Below are positions 33,874 through 43,149 of a DNA stretch of 64,000 bases, piece by piece. Below the pieces are notes generated by a model, which made no database searches, had not been told where the DNA came from, and saw only the letters and a list, made by a program, of their open reading frames with translations. Every line of letters starts with the position of its first letter. Position 1 is the first letter of the stretch. The translations under genes and the position numbers were made by a program. Origin of the DNA: Pelethousia sp034928145 (GTDB lineage: Bacteria; Bacillota; Clostridia; Christensenellales; CAG-138); the NCBI GenBank assembly GCA_034928145.1, contig JAYFPE010000048.1, forward strand, positions 4,606-68,605, given 5' to 3'.

Positions 33874-34371
33874 CTAAGCTGCAAAGGCGGGCCGAAGCTT
33901 TTCCTCTATGCGCATGAGGCGGTAGAGGCGCAGCATTTCCGCCGCGGCGCAGAGCTTATCCGCCAGGCAAATGAGGTAGGATTCTGCATAGCGGGGGAAG
34001 GAGAGGGTAAGCGGCCACATGTGCTTGACGATAATATCCTTCTCCTTGCGGGTCAGTTCAAAAGCTGCGCTGGCGTTATGCAGGGCCAGCTTGGGGTGGA
34101 GGAGCAGCAGCCGGGCGCGGAATGCGAAATCCTCATCCCGTGTGCCGTGGTGCATATCGTGCAAAAGGCCGCCCCGGGCCGCGGCCCGCTGGTCAAGGCC
34201 GAAAAAGCGGCAAAGCAAAAAGCCCACGTAGGATACATAAAGGCTATGTTCCAGGCGGGATACCTCCTGGGTGTGCTGCGTAATACACCCCATGGACTGA
34301 ACCTGCGGGGTATGTATCAAATCGCGGATGCAGGCGTAAAACTCTTCCCTGCGCTGATCCTTCAACGGCAT
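33874..34371 (-). CDS. HD-domain phosphohydrolase
   Basis: Predicted metal-dependent phosphohydrolase, 165 residues from the ATG at 34371 behind GAAAGGGAGTC; the upstream in-frame start lacks a site. Metal residues: His in RLEHSLYV, the HD pair in GLLHDMHHG, and a later Asp in LICLADKL. Proteins like this in clostridia hydrolyse nucleotides or dinucleotides, but the substrate is not predictable. Convergent with the serine hydrolase. Confidence 0.82.
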   Translation of the reverse strand: MPLKDQRREEFYACIRDLIHTPQVQSMGCITQHTQEVSRLEHSLYVSYVGFLLCRFFGLDQRAAARGGLLHDMHHGTRDEDFAFRARLLLLHPKLALHNASAAFELTRKEKDIIVKHMWPLTLSFPRYAESYLICLADKLCAAAEMLRLYRLMRIEEKLRPAFAA

Positions 34372-34600
34372 GACTCCCTTTCGACTATTATATATGCGCG
34401 GCGTTTCGCTCACGAGGCTTTACTATATCATAAATATCTACAAAATGCACCTGAAATTTCGCCCCAAATGCGCCTTTTTTTGTTTGTTCACACCTGGCCG
34501 GCCATAGGGTTGTCTGCGGAAAAGTAATATCTATCTTTCTCCATCCTTTGCTACAATTGGATGCAGGGGAAACATCGCCCAAGTTGGCCGGAGTGATTTT

Positions 34601-34960
34601 ATGAAACGCCTGTTGACCGCCTTGGCCGCGGCCCGGTTGGAGCGCCGTAAAGATGGTAAAAATCCGATGGATTACGAGGAACCGGGCTGGGACCGCATCG
34701 ATCCCGTGGCCATCTGCTACAATATGGCAGCGCACAGGGCTTATACGTCCGCCGGCCCTTCGCAATGGTATCATGAGCCGGAAAACGTCACAAACTATGC
34801 CCGGCCCTTTACATAGGAATTGCAGGAGCTGGGCGAGCGGCGGTTCGGCATGGCCCATTGGTGGGCTAGGTGGGTGTCGGAGGGCGCGGGGGGATTGGCA
34901 GGCGTTTTACGCGCGCAACGGCTTGGCATACGCGGCATGGGAGCGCGATAGGGGATAGCG
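34601..34960 (+). pseudogene. Decayed small gene of unknown function
   Basis: An ATG at 34601 (GGAG seven bases upstream) opens a 71-codon frame ended by TAG at 34814. The same frame then reads on with protein-like sequence (ELQELGERRFGMAHWWARWVSE), and after the G-run near 34889-34894 the sense shifts to the next frame (GDWQAFYARNGLAYAAWERD) to a TAG at 34956-34958. So a ~118-residue Trp/Arg-rich protein seems to have been broken by one nonsense codon and one indel in the G-run. I do not recognise the family. A functional 71-residue product is the alternative. Confidence 0.45.
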
Positions 34961-35088
34961 GGAAAAGCATAGCCGAAACGGGCCGTTATCCCCTTAGGCG
35001 GCTTGTGCCGGGCCGGGCCGTATGTTAAGATTAACCAGAGGCCGAACCCGTAGGATGGGTGAAAATGATTACAAAGGAGATGCTGCAA

Positions 35089-36363
35089 ATGTCTAAGATC
35101 TATAGCGTAAAAGCAAGGGAGATTCTGGATTCGCGCGGGAATCCCACGGTAGAAGTGGATGTGGAGCTGGAAAGCGGCATCATCGGCCGGGCCTCCGTGC
35201 CTAGCGGCGCTTCCACAGGCACGCGCGAGGCCGTGGAACTGCGCGATGGCGATAAGGGCCGCTTTAAGGGCAAGGGCGTGCGTAAAGTGGTGGAGAATGT
35301 GCGCACCGTTATCGCGCCCGCCGTTATCGGCCTGGATGCGCTGGACCAGCGCAAGCTGGACCACCTTTTGATTGAGCTGGATGGCACGAAAAACAAATCC
35401 AAGCTGGGAGCCAACGCCATCCTGGGCGTTTCTCTGGCTGCGGCCCGGGCCGCGGCCAATTATCTGGACCTGCCGCTTTACCGCTACATCGGCGGCGCGA
35501 ATGCTTACGAGCTGCCCGTGCCCATGATGAACATCCTCAACGGCGGCAAGCACGCGGATAATACCGTGGATGTGCAGGAATTCATGATCATGCCCATCGG
35601 CGCGGATACCTTTGCCGCAGCCCTGCGCATGAGCGCGGAGGTTTATCAAACGCTCAAGAGCGTGCTCAAGGGCAAGGGCCTGAACACAGCTGTGGGCGAC
35701 GAGGGCGGCTTTGCGCCCGATCTCGCCACCAACGAGGAGGCGCTCAAGCTGATCGTGGAGGCCATCGAAAAGGCGGGCTACAAGCCGGGCGCGGAAGTCG
35801 CCATCGCCATCGACGCGGCCGCTTCCGAATTTTACACCAAGGGGAAGTACGTTTTTCAGGGCGAAAACAAGAGCCGTACCAGCGAGGAAATGATCGCTCT
35901 CTATGCGGAATGGGCGGAAAGATACCCCATCATTTCGTTGGAAGACGGCCTGGCGGAGAATGATTGGCAGGGCTGGGCCGCGCTCACGGCCAAGCTGGGC
36001 GGGAAGCTGCAATTGGTGGGGGATGACGTATTTGTCACCAACCCTGAGATTTTACGCGAGGGCATCGGCAAGCACATTGCCAATTCCATCCTCATCAAGC
36101 TCAACCAGATCGGCACCCTCACGGAAACGCTGGACACCATCGAGATCGCTCACAAGGCAGGCTATACCACCGTGATCTCCCACCGTTCGGGCGAAACGGA
36201 GGACGTCACCATGGCCGACCTGGCCGTGGCCGTCAATGCGGGGCAGATCAAGAGCGGCGCGCCCTGCCGTACGGAGCGCGTTGCCAAGTATAACCAACTG
36301 CTGCGCATCGAGGAAGCGCTGGGCAAGAGCGCTGCCTTTAAGGGCGGCGCTCTTAGGCGGTAG
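35089..36363 (+). CDS. eno: Enolase
   Basis: Glycolytic enzyme interconverting 2-phosphoglycerate and phosphoenolpyruvate. 424 residues from the ATG at 35089, behind AAAGGAG at nine bases; an in-frame ATG 30 bases earlier overlaps that ribosome site. Conserved segments: AREILDSRGNPTVE near the start, SGASTGTREA, the metal ligands in IALYAEWAER-YPIISLEDGLAE, LIKLNQIGTLTET (about 338-350) and SHRSGETED. It stands alone. Upstream TTGTGC-N17-TAAGAT (34999-35027 region) is a possible promoter. Confidence 0.97.
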   Translation: MSKIYSVKAREILDSRGNPTVEVDVELESGIIGRASVPSGASTGTREAVELRDGDKGRFKGKGVRKVVENVRTVIAPAVIGLDALDQRKLDHLLIELDGTKNKSKLGANAILGVSLAAARAAANYLDLPLYRYIGGANAYELPVPMMNILNGGKHADNTVDVQEFMIMPIGADTFAAALRMSAEVYQTLKSVLKGKGLNTAVGDEGGFAPDLATNEEALKLIVEAIEKAGYKPGAEVAIAIDAAASEFYTKGKYVFQGENKSRTSEEMIALYAEWAERYPIISLEDGLAENDWQGWAALTAKLGGKLQLVGDDVFVTNPEILREGIGKHIANSILIKLNQIGTLTETLDTIEIAHKAGYTTVISHRSGETEDVTMADLAVAVNAGQIKSGAPCRTERVAKYNQLLRIEEALGKSAAFKGGALRR

Positions 36364-36408
36364 CCTTCGCGGGCTGCAAGGACGGAGCGGAAAAGAAAGG
36401 GGCACGAT

Positions 36409-37359
36409 ATGGCGGAAATCTATTTGGCAGGCGGCTGCTTTTGGGGTGCGGAAAAATACCTCGCCTCCATCCCCGGCGTGCTGGAAACCGAGGTGGGCTA
36501 TGCCAATGGCAAAACGGAGAACCCAACCTATGAGGAAGTTTGCAGGCGCAACACCGGCCACGCGGAGACCGTGTGGGTTTCCTACGACCCGGCCGTTTTG
36601 CCGCTCGGCTTCCTGCTGACGCTCTATTATGAAGCGATTGACCCCACTTCCATCAACCGGCAGGGGGGCGATGCGGGTGCGCAATACCGCACGGGCATCT
36701 ACTATACAAACGAGGCGGACAGGCCCGTGATCGAGGCTTCGCTCGCGCAGTTGCAAGAGCGCTGCAAACAGCCCGTCGCCATCGAATGCAAACCCTTGGA
36801 AAACTACAGCCCGGCCGAGGAATACCACCAGAAATATCTCGATAAAAACCCCGGCGGTTATTGCCACCTATCGCCGGATACCTTTAAAAAGGCCGCGGGC
36901 GCCCGGGTGGATCCGGCTGCCTATCCGCCAAAGAGCGAGGGAGACCTGCGGCAGCAGTTATCTCCCTTGCAATATGAGGTGACAAAAAACAGCGCTACGG
37001 AGCCGCCCTTTCGCAACGAATTTTACCAAACCTTTCGCCCCGGCCTCTATGTGGATGTTACCACAGGCGAGCCGCTCTTTGCCTCCGGCGATAAATTCGA
37101 ATCCGGCTGCGGCTGGCCCAGCTTTGCGAAACCCATCGACCCAAACGTCCTGCGCGAGAAGCGCGATATTTCCCACGGCATGATCCGCACCGAGGTGCGC
37201 AGCCGCGCTGGGGACGCGCACCTCGGCCACGTATTCCCGGATGGCCCGAAGGAGCAGGGCGGCTTGCGCTATTGCATCAACAGCGCAGCATTGCGCTTCA
37301 TCCCCAAGGAGGAGATGGAGAAGGAGGGCTATGGCTACATGCTGGGATTGATCGATTAG
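36409..37359 (+). CDS. msrAB: Bifunctional methionine sulfoxide reductase MsrAB
   Basis: Repairs both S- and R-methionine sulfoxides. 316 residues: MsrA domain (1 to ~155) with catalytic GCFWG at residues 8-12; MsrB domain (~180-312) with FESGCGWPSF and the catalytic cysteine in RYCINSAAL. The CxxC zinc pairs of some MsrB forms are absent, as in many Gram-positive fusions. The ATG follows AAAGGGGCACGAT. A terminator follows. It belongs to the oxidative-stress set with PerR, though no shared site is seen. Confidence 0.95.
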   Translation: MAEIYLAGGCFWGAEKYLASIPGVLETEVGYANGKTENPTYEEVCRRNTGHAETVWVSYDPAVLPLGFLLTLYYEAIDPTSINRQGGDAGAQYRTGIYYTNEADRPVIEASLAQLQERCKQPVAIECKPLENYSPAEEYHQKYLDKNPGGYCHLSPDTFKKAAGARVDPAAYPPKSEGDLRQQLSPLQYEVTKNSATEPPFRNEFYQTFRPGLYVDVTTGEPLFASGDKFESGCGWPSFAKPIDPNVLREKRDISHGMIRTEVRSRAGDAHLGHVFPDGPKEQGGLRYCINSAALRFIPKEEMEKEGYGYMLGLID

Positions 37360-37382
37360 CATTCAAATAGTATCAAACCAAG

Positions 37383-37407
37383 GCGCTCCCAATTTGGGGG
37401 CGCTTTT
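37383..37407 (+). terminator. Terminator after msrAB
   Basis: GCGCTCCC (37383-37390) and GGGGGCGC (37396-37403) form an 8-base-pair stem with one G-T wobble, followed by TTTT. Confidence 0.7.
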
Positions 37408-37517
37408 GCCTGCCGTTTTTATGCCACAATAATTCAGATAGAAGACAGATAGAAACCATCGCCAGTTCATCACCTTAGGGTTTAATAGGGAAAACGTAAG
37501 AAACAAGGAGGGAGCAA

Positions 37518-38195
37518 ATGGATAAGGCGGGCGGCAGGCATGAGATCAAGCATTACATCAACCGGGCCGATCAAATCGAGCTGTGCTCCAGGCTAGCGCA
37601 TGTGGCCAAGCCGGATGAGAACGCGGCGGCCGGGGGCGGTTATCGCGTTCGTAGCCTGTATTTTGATAATTACGAGGACAAGGCCCTGCGGGAGAAGATC
37701 GACGGCGTGAACGAGCGGGAGAAATTCCGCCTCCGGTATTATAACGGCGATCCTTCTTTTCTCCGGCTGGAAAAGAAGAGCAAGGCCGGGGGCCTCTGCT
37801 TTAAAGAAAGCGCGGAGGTTTCGGCTATGGCCTGCCGGGCGTTGCTTTTTGGCGATTACGGGATGCTTAAAGAAAGCGGGGAGCCGCTGGCGTGGGAGTT
37901 ATACGCCAAGATGCACGCGCAGCTGCTTCGGCCCAAGAGCATCGTCGACTACAGGCGCGACGCTTACGTATACCCGCCGGGCAATGTGCGCATCACCATC
38001 GATTACGATATCCGCGCCGGCCTCGTCCCTAAGGATTTTCTCAACAGCGAAGCCCCGTCCATCCCCGTTCCGGGCCCGGCCATCCTGGAGGTAAAGTACG
38101 ATGCCTTTTTGCCCGAGGTCATTCGAGGCATCGTATCCCTTTCAAGCAGGCAGACGGCGGCGTTTTCCAAATACGCGGCGGCCAGGATCATTTAA
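37518..38195 (+). CDS. VTC-domain polyphosphate polymerase-like protein
   Basis: 225 residues of the VTC tunnel fold (inorganic-polyphosphate polymerase family). Seen: basic residues lining the fold such as RVRSLYFD (~43), EKFRLRYY (~71), LRLEKKSK (~83), DYRRDAY (~139), and the acidic metal-binding ILEVKYD near 190. In yeast Vtc4 makes polyphosphate from ATP; the bacterial homologues are unproven. The ATG follows AAGGAGGGAGC. First gene of a tight three-gene unit with DUF4956 and CotH proteins; this triad recurs in clostridia. Confidence 0.8.
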   Translation: MDKAGGRHEIKHYINRADQIELCSRLAHVAKPDENAAAGGGYRVRSLYFDNYEDKALREKIDGVNEREKFRLRYYNGDPSFLRLEKKSKAGGLCFKESAEVSAMACRALLFGDYGMLKESGEPLAWELYAKMHAQLLRPKSIVDYRRDAYVYPPGNVRITIDYDIRAGLVPKDFLNSEAPSIPVPGPAILEVKYDAFLPEVIRGIVSLSSRQTAAFSKYAAARII

Positions 38196-38217
38196 CAAAC
38201 ATAGGAGGTAAAGGTAT

Positions 38218-38889
38218 ATGACGTTTAACGATATTTTTAAGAGCAGCTTTTTGGAATCAGCCGTGGAATTCTCCCTGCTGGATGTGGCCCTGGCCCTGGG
38301 GCTCTCATTTTGCATCGGCCTATTCATCTTTTATGTGTATAAAAAGACTTTCGCGGGGGTGATGTACTCCGCTTCCTTCGGTGTTTCCATCCTGGCCATG
38401 ACGCTGATCACCACCCTTATCATCCTGGCGGTCACCTCGAATATTGTGCTTTCGCTGGGCATGGTGGGCGCGCTTTCCATCGTGCGCTTCCGCACGGCCG
38501 TGAAGGAGCCGCTGGATATCGCCTTCCTATTTTGGGCCATCTCGGCGGGCATCGTCACCGGCGCGGGCCTGCTGCCCCTGGCGGTGGTCGGCTCGCTGTT
38601 CATCGGCCTGATCCTCTTGATCTTCGTCAATAAAAAGAGTGCGGATACGCCGTATATCATCGTTTTGGATTTGGCCGACGACCAGGCTGAGACTGAGGCC
38701 GTGGCCATGATCCGCGCAAAAACCAAAAAGGCTCTCGTAAAGGCCAAGACTGTGGCCAAGAGCGGCATCGAGCTCACTGTGGAGGTGCGCCTGATCGATA
38801 TGTCCGCTAAGATTTTGAACGAGCTTTTAAGCGTGGAGGGCGTGAATAACGCCACCCTCGTCAGCTATAACGGCGATTACGCGGCCTGA
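38218..38889 (+). CDS. DUF4956 membrane protein
   Basis: 223 residues. Three or four hydrophobic segments in the first ~140 residues, with the conserved loop GALSIVRFRTAVKEPLDIAF (about 82-101), typical of DUF4956, then a cytoplasmic ferredoxin-like domain (about 145-220). Function unknown; the gene is found with VTC-domain and CotH genes. The ATG follows ATAGGAGGTAAAGG. The CotH gene starts 20 bases after the stop. Confidence 0.82.
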   Translation: MTFNDIFKSSFLESAVEFSLLDVALALGLSFCIGLFIFYVYKKTFAGVMYSASFGVSILAMTLITTLIILAVTSNIVLSLGMVGALSIVRFRTAVKEPLDIAFLFWAISAGIVTGAGLLPLAVVGSLFIGLILLIFVNKKSADTPYIIVLDLADDQAETEAVAMIRAKTKKALVKAKTVAKSGIELTVEVRLIDMSAKILNELLSVEGVNNATLVSYNGDYAA

Positions 38890-38909
38890 GCGCCAAGCGG
38901 GGTGAGAGG

Positions 38910-40895
38910 ATGATTGGCAGCAAACGGATCGGTATCGTCGTGGCGGCGGCGATGGCGTTCGCCCTGCTGGCCGTGGCCGCTTTGTATATACTGGGCGGCG
39001 CGGCCAAGGAAAGCGGCGCGCTGGAGAACGTGCCCGCCTATGCCTCGGAAGTTTTCGGCGCGGATATCATTTCCATCGAGATTTTGACGGACGAGGCGGA
39101 TTGGCAGGAAATGCTGGATAACGCCATTTCCGAGCAGTTCATCATGGCGGATGTGATCGTCAACGGCACGAAATTCCAGGATGTGGGCGTGCGCCCCAAA
39201 GGCAATTCCAGCCTTACGCAGGTGGCGTCCTCAGAGAGCGACCGCTATAGCTTGCGCTTGCAGTTCGATGAATACATCAGCGGGCAGACCTGTTTCGGCC
39301 TGCAAAGCTTGGTTCTCAACAACATGCTGGGCGATAACACCTACATGAAGGAGTATATCTCCTATGACCTGATGCAAGCGGCGGGCATAAACGCCCCCTG
39401 CTTCGGCTTTGCCGATATCCAGGTGAATGGCGAGGCCTGGGGCCTGTATCTTGCGGTGGAGCTCTACAATGAAAGTTACGAGCAGCGGGTTTCGGGTGAT
39501 ACTTCCGGCATGCTTTATAACGTAAAGAGTATGGATATGGGCGGCAATGACGATGGCGATAACGCGGGCTTCAACGCTCCCGCCATGCGGGAAGGGGAGT
39601 TGGACTTGAGCAAGGGCGGCATGCCCGATGGTATGCCCGCAGCATCGGCCGGTGCTGCGGGTCTGAGCGAGGATCAAAGCGGCCAGCCCGCGCTCCCGGA
39701 TGCGGATGGTGAAACGCGCGAGAGCACCCGCGCGGGCGGCATGGCCCGGGGCGGCGGCATGGGCGGCATGGGTTCGGGCGGGGGCAGCCTCGCGTATACG
39801 GATGATAACTCTTCGAGCTACAGCGCCATCTTCAATAACGTGGTTGGCAAGGGGACACAGAGCGATTATCAAAAGGTTATCGAGGCGCTTAAAGCGCTCT
39901 CCGAGGGCCGCGAGCTGGAAGCCTATTTCGATGTGGATCAGATTTTGCGCTATTTTGCCGCCCACACCTTTGTGGTTAATCTGGATAGCTATTCTTCCGG
40001 CATGGCGCAGAATTATTACCTCTATGAGCTGGATGGAAAGCTTGCCATGCTGCCCTGGGATTATAATCTTGCCTGGGGCGGCTTCCAGAGCGGGGACGCT
40101 GCCTCGGTGGTGAATTTCCCTATCGATACACCGGTGAGCGGCGTGGAGATGGCGGAGCGGCCCCTGCTCGACAAGCTGCTTTCTAATGCGGAATATCTTG
40201 AAACCTACCACGGCTATTTGCAGCAACTGGTGGATGATTACTTTAGCGACGGCAAATTTGCGGCCAAGGTGAAAGAGTTGGACGTGCTGATTGGCGAATA
40301 TGTGAAGAACGACTCCACCGCCTTTTGCACCTATGAGGAATATGAGGCGGCGGTCGAAGCCTTCATCACCTTAGGCGACCTGCGGGCACAGAGCGTAGAA
40401 GGCCAGCTTGTCGGCAGCGTGCCCAGCACCACGGCCGCGCAGGATGCCTATCCCGAGCTGCTCGTTTCTGCGCAAGGGCTGGATCTTTCCACCCTGGGCA
40501 GCATGATGGGCGGGCGGGGCGGCGATATGCCCGGGGCAGGCGGGGATGGGGATCAGAGCGGCTTTGCGGGCATGGGCGGCAATATGCCGGATGGCAGCGT
40601 AATGCGCCAGGCCATGGAGATTTTGCAGCAGGCAGGCGGCGAGTTGACGGACGAGGCCAAAGAGAAGCTCGCTGCCCTGGGCCTAACAGAGGAGCAGATA
40701 CAGCATCTTGCCTCCTTTGGCAGCCGCCGGAACGGTGGCAACGCTCAGCCTGATGGCAACGCACCGGGCGGTAATGCGATGCCTGGCAGCACGCAGGCCG
40801 CCGCAGGCGCAAACGGCCTCCTATGGACGGCGATCGCCACCCTTTGCCTGCTTGGTGCGACAGGAATTATAGCAAAGACGAAACGCAAATTTTAG
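38910..40895 (+). CDS. CotH-family kinase-like surface protein
   Basis: 661 residues. An N-terminal membrane/signal segment (about 9-30) and a C-terminal membrane helix (636-655, then KTKRKF) bracket an extracellular body. Kinase-like CotH motifs: RPKGNSS (~94-100) and PWDYNLAWGG (~381-390, with the metal-binding Asp). Two Gly/Met-rich low-complexity inserts (about 275-295 and 530-560). CotH proteins phosphorylate spore coat or surface proteins in Bacillus; here the target is unknown. The gene closes the VTC-DUF4956-CotH unit. Confidence 0.82.
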   Translation: MIGSKRIGIVVAAAMAFALLAVAALYILGGAAKESGALENVPAYASEVFGADIISIEILTDEADWQEMLDNAISEQFIMADVIVNGTKFQDVGVRPKGNSSLTQVASSESDRYSLRLQFDEYISGQTCFGLQSLVLNNMLGDNTYMKEYISYDLMQAAGINAPCFGFADIQVNGEAWGLYLAVELYNESYEQRVSGDTSGMLYNVKSMDMGGNDDGDNAGFNAPAMREGELDLSKGGMPDGMPAASAGAAGLSEDQSGQPALPDADGETRESTRAGGMARGGGMGGMGSGGGSLAYTDDNSSSYSAIFNNVVGKGTQSDYQKVIEALKALSEGRELEAYFDVDQILRYFAAHTFVVNLDSYSSGMAQNYYLYELDGKLAMLPWDYNLAWGGFQSGDAASVVNFPIDTPVSGVEMAERPLLDKLLSNAEYLETYHGYLQQLVDDYFSDGKFAAKVKELDVLIGEYVKNDSTAFCTYEEYEAAVEAFITLGDLRAQSVEGQLVGSVPSTTAAQDAYPELLVSAQGLDLSTLGSMMGGRGGDMPGAGGDGDQSGFAGMGGNMPDGSVMRQAMEILQQAGGELTDEAKEKLAALGLTEEQIQHLASFGSRRNGGNAQPDGNAPGGNAMPGSTQAAAGANGLLWTAIATLCLLGATGIIAKTKRKF

Positions 40896-40904
40896 CGTAT
40901 ATGT

Positions 40905-40935
40905 AAGGGGTCCCGCGCATCGCGCGGGACCCCTT
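40905..40935. terminator. Perfect hairpin between convergent genes
   Basis: AAGGGGTCCCGCGC and GCGCGGGACCCCTT form a 14-base-pair stem with an ATC loop. No T-run follows on either strand, but position between the convergent CotH and MFS genes suggests bidirectional termination. Confidence 0.65.
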
Positions 40936-40962
40936 AGCGTACTGGCGCCGGTTCGTTCTCCC

Positions 40963-42138
40963 TTAAACCGCATTCTTCTTGCCGATAAGCGCCAGCCGTT
41001 CCGTGCAGATAAAGAGCAGCGCCACGCAGGCGAGCAGCACGCCGGGCATCAGCGCAAAGGAAAGCCGCCCAAAAAGCTGGCCGAAAAGCGGGGCTATGAA
41101 GGTACTGCCCATGTAGGCTGCGGCCATTTGCAGGCCCATGGCGGCCTGCGCATGTTCCTGGCCAAAGTTGAGGGGCGTTTGGTGCAGCATGGATGGAAAG
41201 ATGGGTGCGAGGCCCAGGCCGGTGAGGCATAGCGCCGCAATGGCAAAGGGCGCGGGCAGGGGGAGCAGCATCAGGCCAAAGCCCAAGAGGGCCAGCAGCA
41301 CGCCCAGGCGGATCATGGCTACGTTGCTGATCTTCATGGAAGCAAAGCCGCCGATCATGCGCCCTGCCGTGATGCCCAGGAAAAACAGCGATACCCAGCC
41401 CGCGGCGCTTTCGGGAGAAACGCCCTTCATCTTTACCAAGAAGCTAGCCGCCCACAGCGTCATGGAGCCTTCGGCGGAGGAATAAAGAAAAAAGGCGAGC
41501 AGGGCAAAAGCCGCCCCTCCGGCGTGCATGGACGCAAGCAGGCCCTTTTTATCGCGTATCGCTTTGCCTGTCTTGGCGGGCTGCAAGGCCGGGCGTTCGC
41601 GCTTCTTCCACATGGGCAGGGAGAAAAGCAGCAGCGCAACCAAGGCGAATTGGATCATGGCAATGCTGAAATAACCGCTGCGCCAGGCCCTCCCGCTTTG
41701 CACCAGCGCCGAGAGCAACGCCGGCCCCAGCATGGCGCCCACGCCCCAGGAGCAATGCAGCCAGTTCATATGCCTGGCCTCGTAATGCTCGGCTACGAAT
41801 TCGTTGAGCCCCGCATCCACAGCCCCCGCCCCTAGGCCCAAGGGCACGGCGAAAACGGGCAGCCAGGGGAAGGAGGGGGCGAAGGAAAAGCCCAGCAGCG
41901 CCAGCGCCGTCATGGCCACGCTGGCCACCATCACCCGGCCCGTGCCAAAGCGGCGGATGAGCCGGTGCGAAAAGAGACTGGAGATGATGGTAAAGCCGGA
42001 AATCAAAATGGAAACGAAACCCGCATTCCCCACGGGCACGCCGAATTCCGCGTTCATAATGGGCCAGGCGCTGCCCAGCAGCGAATCCGGCAGGCCCAGG
42101 CTGACAAAGGCCAAGTAGATCAAGGCTAAAAAGACCAT
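40963..42138 (-). CDS. MFS transporter
   Basis: 391 residues, 12 hydrophobic segments, in the FucP/sugar-like MFS branch: the opening YLAFVSLGLPDSLLGSAWP, GAGAVDAGLNEFVAEHY (about 111-127) and GLGLAPIFPSMLHQ near 305 are typical. The proton- or sugar-coupled substrate is not known. It lies 33 bases after the ROK-type regulator on the same strand; these pairs normally control sugar or glycoside uptake. The ATG follows CGGAGCGCATAC. Confidence 0.85.
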   Translation of the reverse strand: MVFLALIYLAFVSLGLPDSLLGSAWPIMNAEFGVPVGNAGFVSILISGFTIISSLFSHRLIRRFGTGRVMVASVAMTALALLGFSFAPSFPWLPVFAVPLGLGAGAVDAGLNEFVAEHYEARHMNWLHCSWGVGAMLGPALLSALVQSGRAWRSGYFSIAMIQFALVALLLFSLPMWKKRERPALQPAKTGKAIRDKKGLLASMHAGGAAFALLAFFLYSSAEGSMTLWAASFLVKMKGVSPESAAGWVSLFFLGITAGRMIGGFASMKISNVAMIRLGVLLALLGFGLMLLPLPAPFAIAALCLTGLGLAPIFPSMLHQTPLNFGQEHAQAAMGLQMAAAYMGSTFIAPLFGQLFGRLSFALMPGVLLACVALLFICTERLALIGKKNAV

Positions 42139-42171
42139 GTATGCGCTCCGTATGTTAAAATTATTGTTTTC

Positions 42172-43149
42172 CTAAAGCGCCTGTTGACAGGCGGCCAGCG
42201 CTTGCGCCAGCAGGCCCCGCATGATATCGGCGTCAAAATCCCCGTGGAAATCCAGCGCCGGGCAAAAGGCCGGGTCCAGCGCCTGGCGGATGGCTTCGCG
42301 CACATCCGCGGTAAAAAAATCGCCGTAGAGCACGAATCGCTGCGGGTCTGCCACGCAGCAGATCACCTGCATCAAGGCGGCCACGGCCGGGCCGACTGCC
42401 AGCGGGTCGCCATAATCGAGAGCATGCCAGTCAATGCCAAGGGGCAGGCGCGCGATTTCTCCGGCGAAGCCCCGCGCGCCCTTGAGAGCTTTGCCCTCAA
42501 TCAAAAGGGCTGCGCCCGGCCCGAAGCGCCGGGGGAAATACAGTCCGGCAGCGATCGCATCCGGCTCCAGGCCTTGGCCATAGCCCAGAAGCGCCGCGTT
42601 CACATCGTTCTCGAGCAGGGTGCGCAGCCCGTACTTGCTCTCGAACTGCGCAACGAAATTAAGACCCTCCAGCGCTTTATAATCATTGAAAAGGATCACG
42701 CCGTCCTTCTCAACCCCGGGCAGGGAAACCGCCAGTATGCGAATGGCAGGGTATAGCCGCAAAGCTTCTCCCACAATAGCTTCGAAGCTTTCCGGGCGGA
42801 TCGAACCGAATCTTTTCTCCGCTTGCCACACGGACGCGCCGTATAGATCGGCCACGCGGCCGCTTATCACCTGCGTCTCCCCTCGCGCCCGCGCGGAGAG
42901 CGCCAACACATAGGCATATTCCGCGTTGAAGGCATAGATTCTGGCGGGCCGCCCGCCGCGAGAGGGCGCGGATTCGCCGGGCAGCGCCTTGCCGCCCTCT
43001 ACCAGAGCGGTCATAATGCTTCCCACCGTGGCCTGGCTCAAGCCCGCCCGCGCAGCCAGATCCTTCACGCTGGCAGATCTAAGGCCATATAGCGCGGATA
43101 GCACGGCTGCTACGTTGCTTTGTTTTACATCCAGCGCGTTAACTCCCAT
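42172..43149 (-). CDS. ROK-family transcriptional repressor lacking the zinc motif
   Basis: 325 residues from the ATG at 43149, behind GGAGGTTAATAGCG; the longer frame upstream reads unlike protein. The N-terminal winged helix (ASVKDLAARAGLSQATVGSIM, about 26-46) and the glucokinase-like body (ALSLPGVEKDG, LLENDVNAALLG) are typical ROK/XylR. The usual CxCGxxGCxE zinc motif after the GE loop is missing (it reads GEIARLPLGIDWHALDYGD), so ligand sensing may differ. It probably controls the MFS gene downstream. Confidence 0.8.
   Translation of the reverse strand: MGVNALDVKQSNVAAVLSALYGLRSASVKDLAARAGLSQATVGSIMTALVEGGKALPGESAPSRGGRPARIYAFNAEYAYVLALSARARGETQVISGRVADLYGASVWQAEKRFGSIRPESFEAIVGEALRLYPAIRILAVSLPGVEKDGVILFNDYKALEGLNFVAQFESKYGLRTLLENDVNAALLGYGQGLEPDAIAAGLYFPRRFGPGAALLIEGKALKGARGFAGEIARLPLGIDWHALDYGDPLAVGPAVAALMQVICCVADPQRFVLYGDFFTADVREAIRQALDPAFCPALDFHGDFDADIMRGLLAQALAACQQAL

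Noticed and set aside
34814..34816. Amber readthrough (pyrrolysine-type) at the small gene
   Set aside because: A frameshift follows within 80 bases, and no pyrrolysine genes are in the window; decay is simpler.
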